A DNA stretch of 6,436 nucleotides from CAZSMK01 sp964608095. GTDB taxonomy: Bacteria; Sumerlaeota; Sumerlaeia; MWCT01; JAGHBZ01. This document shows positions 5,223 through 6,436 of this stretch, piece by piece. The stretch is taken from contig CAZSMK010000142.1 of NCBI GenBank assembly GCA_964608095.1, forward strand, positions 1 through 6,436, read 5' to 3'. The translations under genes and the position numbers were made by a program. Numbering within the stretch: the first letter of the stretch is position 1; every line of letters starts with the position of its first letter. The notes under the pieces are model-generated. The model did no database searches. It saw only the letters and a list, made by a program, of their open reading frames with translations, and had not been told where the DNA came from.

Positions 5223-6023
5223 TTGAAAAGTAGAAGAGGACCGCCCAATAAAGATGCAAATGTGAGTGAAGACGCCCAACTTCATGAATACATCATTCGG
5301 GACATAGATCATTATATAGACGAGGTATGCAGACATCTTTTATCAGAGCAGATTTTCAATTCCTACGTCCGTAAACAATTGAAAGCCGATATTATCGCCC
5401 GGGTGGCAAGGAGAATCAAAAAAGAGCCGAATCCAAGCCGGGCGGTCTATGAAACACTCAAAGAGCGCGGAGCGCCGCAAAAAGTGGCAGAAGAGTTCAC
5501 GGGTTCCCGCATTAAATTTACCTTCCCCCTGAGTGAACTCCTTTACATATTCTTTCTTTCCGGTATCGCCGCTATGAGCAATACCGAGGACAACGAGTAC
5601 AGTATAATGAGCAAACTTATTCTTGGCGCAATTGTTGTGCTCCTTCCTTTTGTTGCTTACTTTTTACAACGCTTTGCAAAGCTGGAACTCGTGGTACATC
5701 CCGACGGAATTCTCAAGCGGCATTTCCTGAAAGAAAAAACCTTTATTCCATGGTCTTCTATAAATGCAGTAAAAAGTAGTTCCGCTCTTTTCATTAGCAA
5801 AGGGGTTATTCTACAACTCGCAAACAATAAGCAACTCCGTCTTTTACCCGTGTCCACAAATTATGCATATATTGTAAGCTGTGTCTTGAATCATGTTCCT
5901 CCCTCTACAGAAGTAAAGCCGGAGGTGGTGCTCCAGCTGAAAAAGCATATCCAGACCCTATCAAAAAAACCAATCCCTGACGGTAGGCAGCAACCCTCTC
6001 TTTTCCGAAAAAAGACTACGTGA
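5223..6023 (+). CDS. Membrane protein: HAAS-like N-terminus, two TM segments, PH-like C-terminus
   Basis: The coordinates give the first canonical start (TTG), 266 residues. The strong ribosome site at 5141-5148 suggests the true start is ATA at 5157, giving 288 residues; GTG at 5262 is another option. Residues about 20-95 form a helical region with IRDIDHYIDEVCRHL, a conserved-looking I..RVARRI and ERGAPQKVAEEFTG. This resembles the HAAS/DUF1700-type cytoplasmic domain (helices ending in a G-x-P-x-x-V/I-A motif). Two hydrophobic segments follow at about 100-119 and 128-150, joined by a short polar loop. Residues about 153-228 (LELVVHPDGILKRHF, then FIPWSSINAV, and alternating short strands) resemble bacterial PH-like domains that follow membrane hairpins. 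The tail is basic. Both ends should face the cytoplasm. Its position right after a lone ABC ATPase suggests a partner or regulator of that ATPase, but the protein does not look like an FtsX-type permease. Confidence 0.82.
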   Translation: MKSRRGPPNKDANVSEDAQLHEYIIRDIDHYIDEVCRHLLSEQIFNSYVRKQLKADIIARVARRIKKEPNPSRAVYETLKERGAPQKVAEEFTGSRIKFTFPLSELLYIFFLSGIAAMSNTEDNEYSIMSKLILGAIVVLLPFVAYFLQRFAKLELVVHPDGILKRHFLKEKTFIPWSSINAVKSSSALFISKGVILQLANNKQLRLLPVSTNYAYIVSCVLNHVPPSTEVKPEVVLQLKKHIQTLSKKPIPDGRQQPSLFRKKTT

Positions 6024-6148
6024 ACCTGTAAAGCACCACTCCCGAAATACAATTTCTTACCTTCGTAGTCTTGCTTCACTACTAAGGGGTGTTTCTTGCA
6101 CTGAGATTTACTATCCACAAACTGCCGACAGCGCCTGCAGGAGCCCAC
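5891..6148 (-). pseudogene. Weak Cys-rich open frame, possible small zinc-ribbon gene or relic
   Basis: The reverse strand has an 85-codon frame from a GTG at 6148. Its first part reads like a real small metal-binding protein: CRRC (Cys4, Cys7), then Cys17 in SQCKKHP, a QDYEGKK..YFGSGALQ stretch, and Cys53-Cys54. A C-x2-C ... C ... C layout followed by K-x-HP is reminiscent of short zinc-ribbon proteins. Against it: no ribosome site precedes the GTG, an in-frame TGA lies just upstream, and the last 44 or so codons are antisense to the 3' end of the membrane protein gene and look like an accidental reading. It may be a decayed gene, a genuine convergent overlap, or chance. Confidence 0.22.
6012..6072. 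repeat. 9-bp inverted repeat spanning the stop codon of the membrane protein gene
   Basis: AAGACTACG (6012-6020) and CGTAGTCTT (6064-6072) are perfect reverse complements with 43 bases between them. The left arm is the last codons of the gene. No T-run follows, so it is not a simple terminator, although the transcript could form a long-looped stem here. Confidence 0.4.
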
Positions 6149-6206
6149 GGAATTGCCAGGGCGATATCAGGCTAAATGAAAACGAGTGCGAAATATAAAA
6201 GACTTG

Positions 6207-6226
6207 ATTCCCGCCTACGCGAGAAT
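6207..6226. repeat. REP-like palindromic hairpin
   Basis: ATTCCCGC (6207-6214) faces GCGAGAAT (6219-6226) around a CTAC loop, with seven of eight positions paired (C-A mismatch at the fifth). The core ATTCCCGC...GCGxGAAT followed by GA closely resembles a dispersed intergenic palindrome seen in very many bacterial genomes. It is probably one copy of a scattered non-coding element. An A-rich stretch follows (6227-6240), so a terminator on the - strand is also conceivable. Confidence 0.55.
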
Positions 6227-6324
6227 GAAAGATAAAAAAAGGGATGATCCGTCTTCGGCTCGATGCTGCAGGATCAAATCTACGCCGCGCTGAGTCCGGA
6301 ACGTTCGTAAGGGAAACTCCGTAG

Positions 6325-6364
6325 AAAACTCCCTCAGAGGAGAGATTCGCGAAATAGGAGTTTT
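6325..6364. repeat. 8-bp inverted repeat AAAACTCC / GGAGTTTT
   Basis: AAAACTCC (6325-6332) and GGAGTTTT (6357-6364) are perfect reverse complements around 24 bases that contain the palindrome TTCGCGAA (6346-6353). A second AAACTCC copy lies at 6314-6320, so the left arm could pair in two ways. On the + strand the stem ends in TTTT but continues GCGGG, so it is at best a poor terminator. Confidence 0.4.
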
Positions 6365-6436
6365 GCGGGAAACAATTAGACTAAACAATCGGTTTTAAGA
6401 TTGAATGTTGTGCTCATTATTGTTGTAAGATACCGA

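Larger units (their letters stand above)
6024..6436. other. 413-base stretch without a confident gene
   Basis: No + strand reading frame of useful length and no tRNA, rRNA or known riboswitch core is recognisable here. The content is the right part of the 6012-6072 inverted repeat, the start of a weak - strand Cys-rich frame (to 6148), a REP-like hairpin (6207-6226), TGATCC/GGATCA arms (6245-6250 and 6271-6276), the palindromes GAACGTTC (6299-6306) and TTCGCGAA (6346-6353), and AAAACTCC/GGAGTTTT arms (6325-6364). Near the edge, AAACAAT occurs twice (6370-6376, 6383-6389) and faces ATTGTT (6419-6424). This looks like a structured spacer leading to a gene beyond the window. Confidence 0.6.

Overview
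The window is a chromosomal stretch from a bacterium with a Sec export system, probably Gram-negative. All five confident genes and one family-unknown gene lie on the + strand. Base composition looks moderately AT-rich (not counted). A signal peptidase with a family-unusual insert, a LolA-like/TlpA fusion and a HAAS-2TM-PH-like protein would fit an uncultured, planctomycete- or candidate-phylum-like lineage better than a proteobacterium. No marker gene settles the phylum. Nothing indicates a phage, plasmid, transposase, CRISPR array, rRNA or tRNA.

Layout. (1) 15-731: signal peptidase I, followed 20 bases later by (2) 752-2497: a 581-residue secreted protein of unknown function. (3) 2498-2689: intergenic region with a candidate promoter, nested inverted repeats and an 11-bp hairpin. 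It leads into (4) 2690-3943: a secreted two-domain protein, LolA-like (DUF2092-type) plus TlpA-type thioredoxin with a CSPC active site. (5) 3944-4118: intergenic region with a perfect TTGACA -35 box and a 12-bp perfect inverted repeat that straddles the candidate promoter. (6) 4119-4376: an 85-residue small secreted protein. (7) 4439-5140: an ABC ATPase of the LolD/MacB class, with no permease gene beside it. (8) 5223-6023, probably starting upstream at about 5157: a membrane protein with a HAAS-like helical N-terminus, two membrane segments and a PH-like C-terminal domain. (9) 6024-6436: no confident gene. It holds a REP-like hairpin, several inverted repeats and, on the - strand, a weak Cys-rich open frame.

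The shared theme is the cell envelope. The signal peptidase would mature the three secreted products encoded here. The LolA-like/thioredoxin fusion suggests periplasmic thiol chemistry combined with a hydrophobic-ligand or lipoprotein-binding fold. The ATPase and the HAAS/PH-like membrane protein are close enough to be co-transcribed and might work together. This is inference from position and family only. The most notable points are a DxDxDGxxD calcium-loop-like sequence inside the signal peptidase, a strong Shine-Dalgarno sequence with no canonical start codon after it, and two candidate promoters each bracketed by an inverted repeat with arms exactly 50 bp apart.
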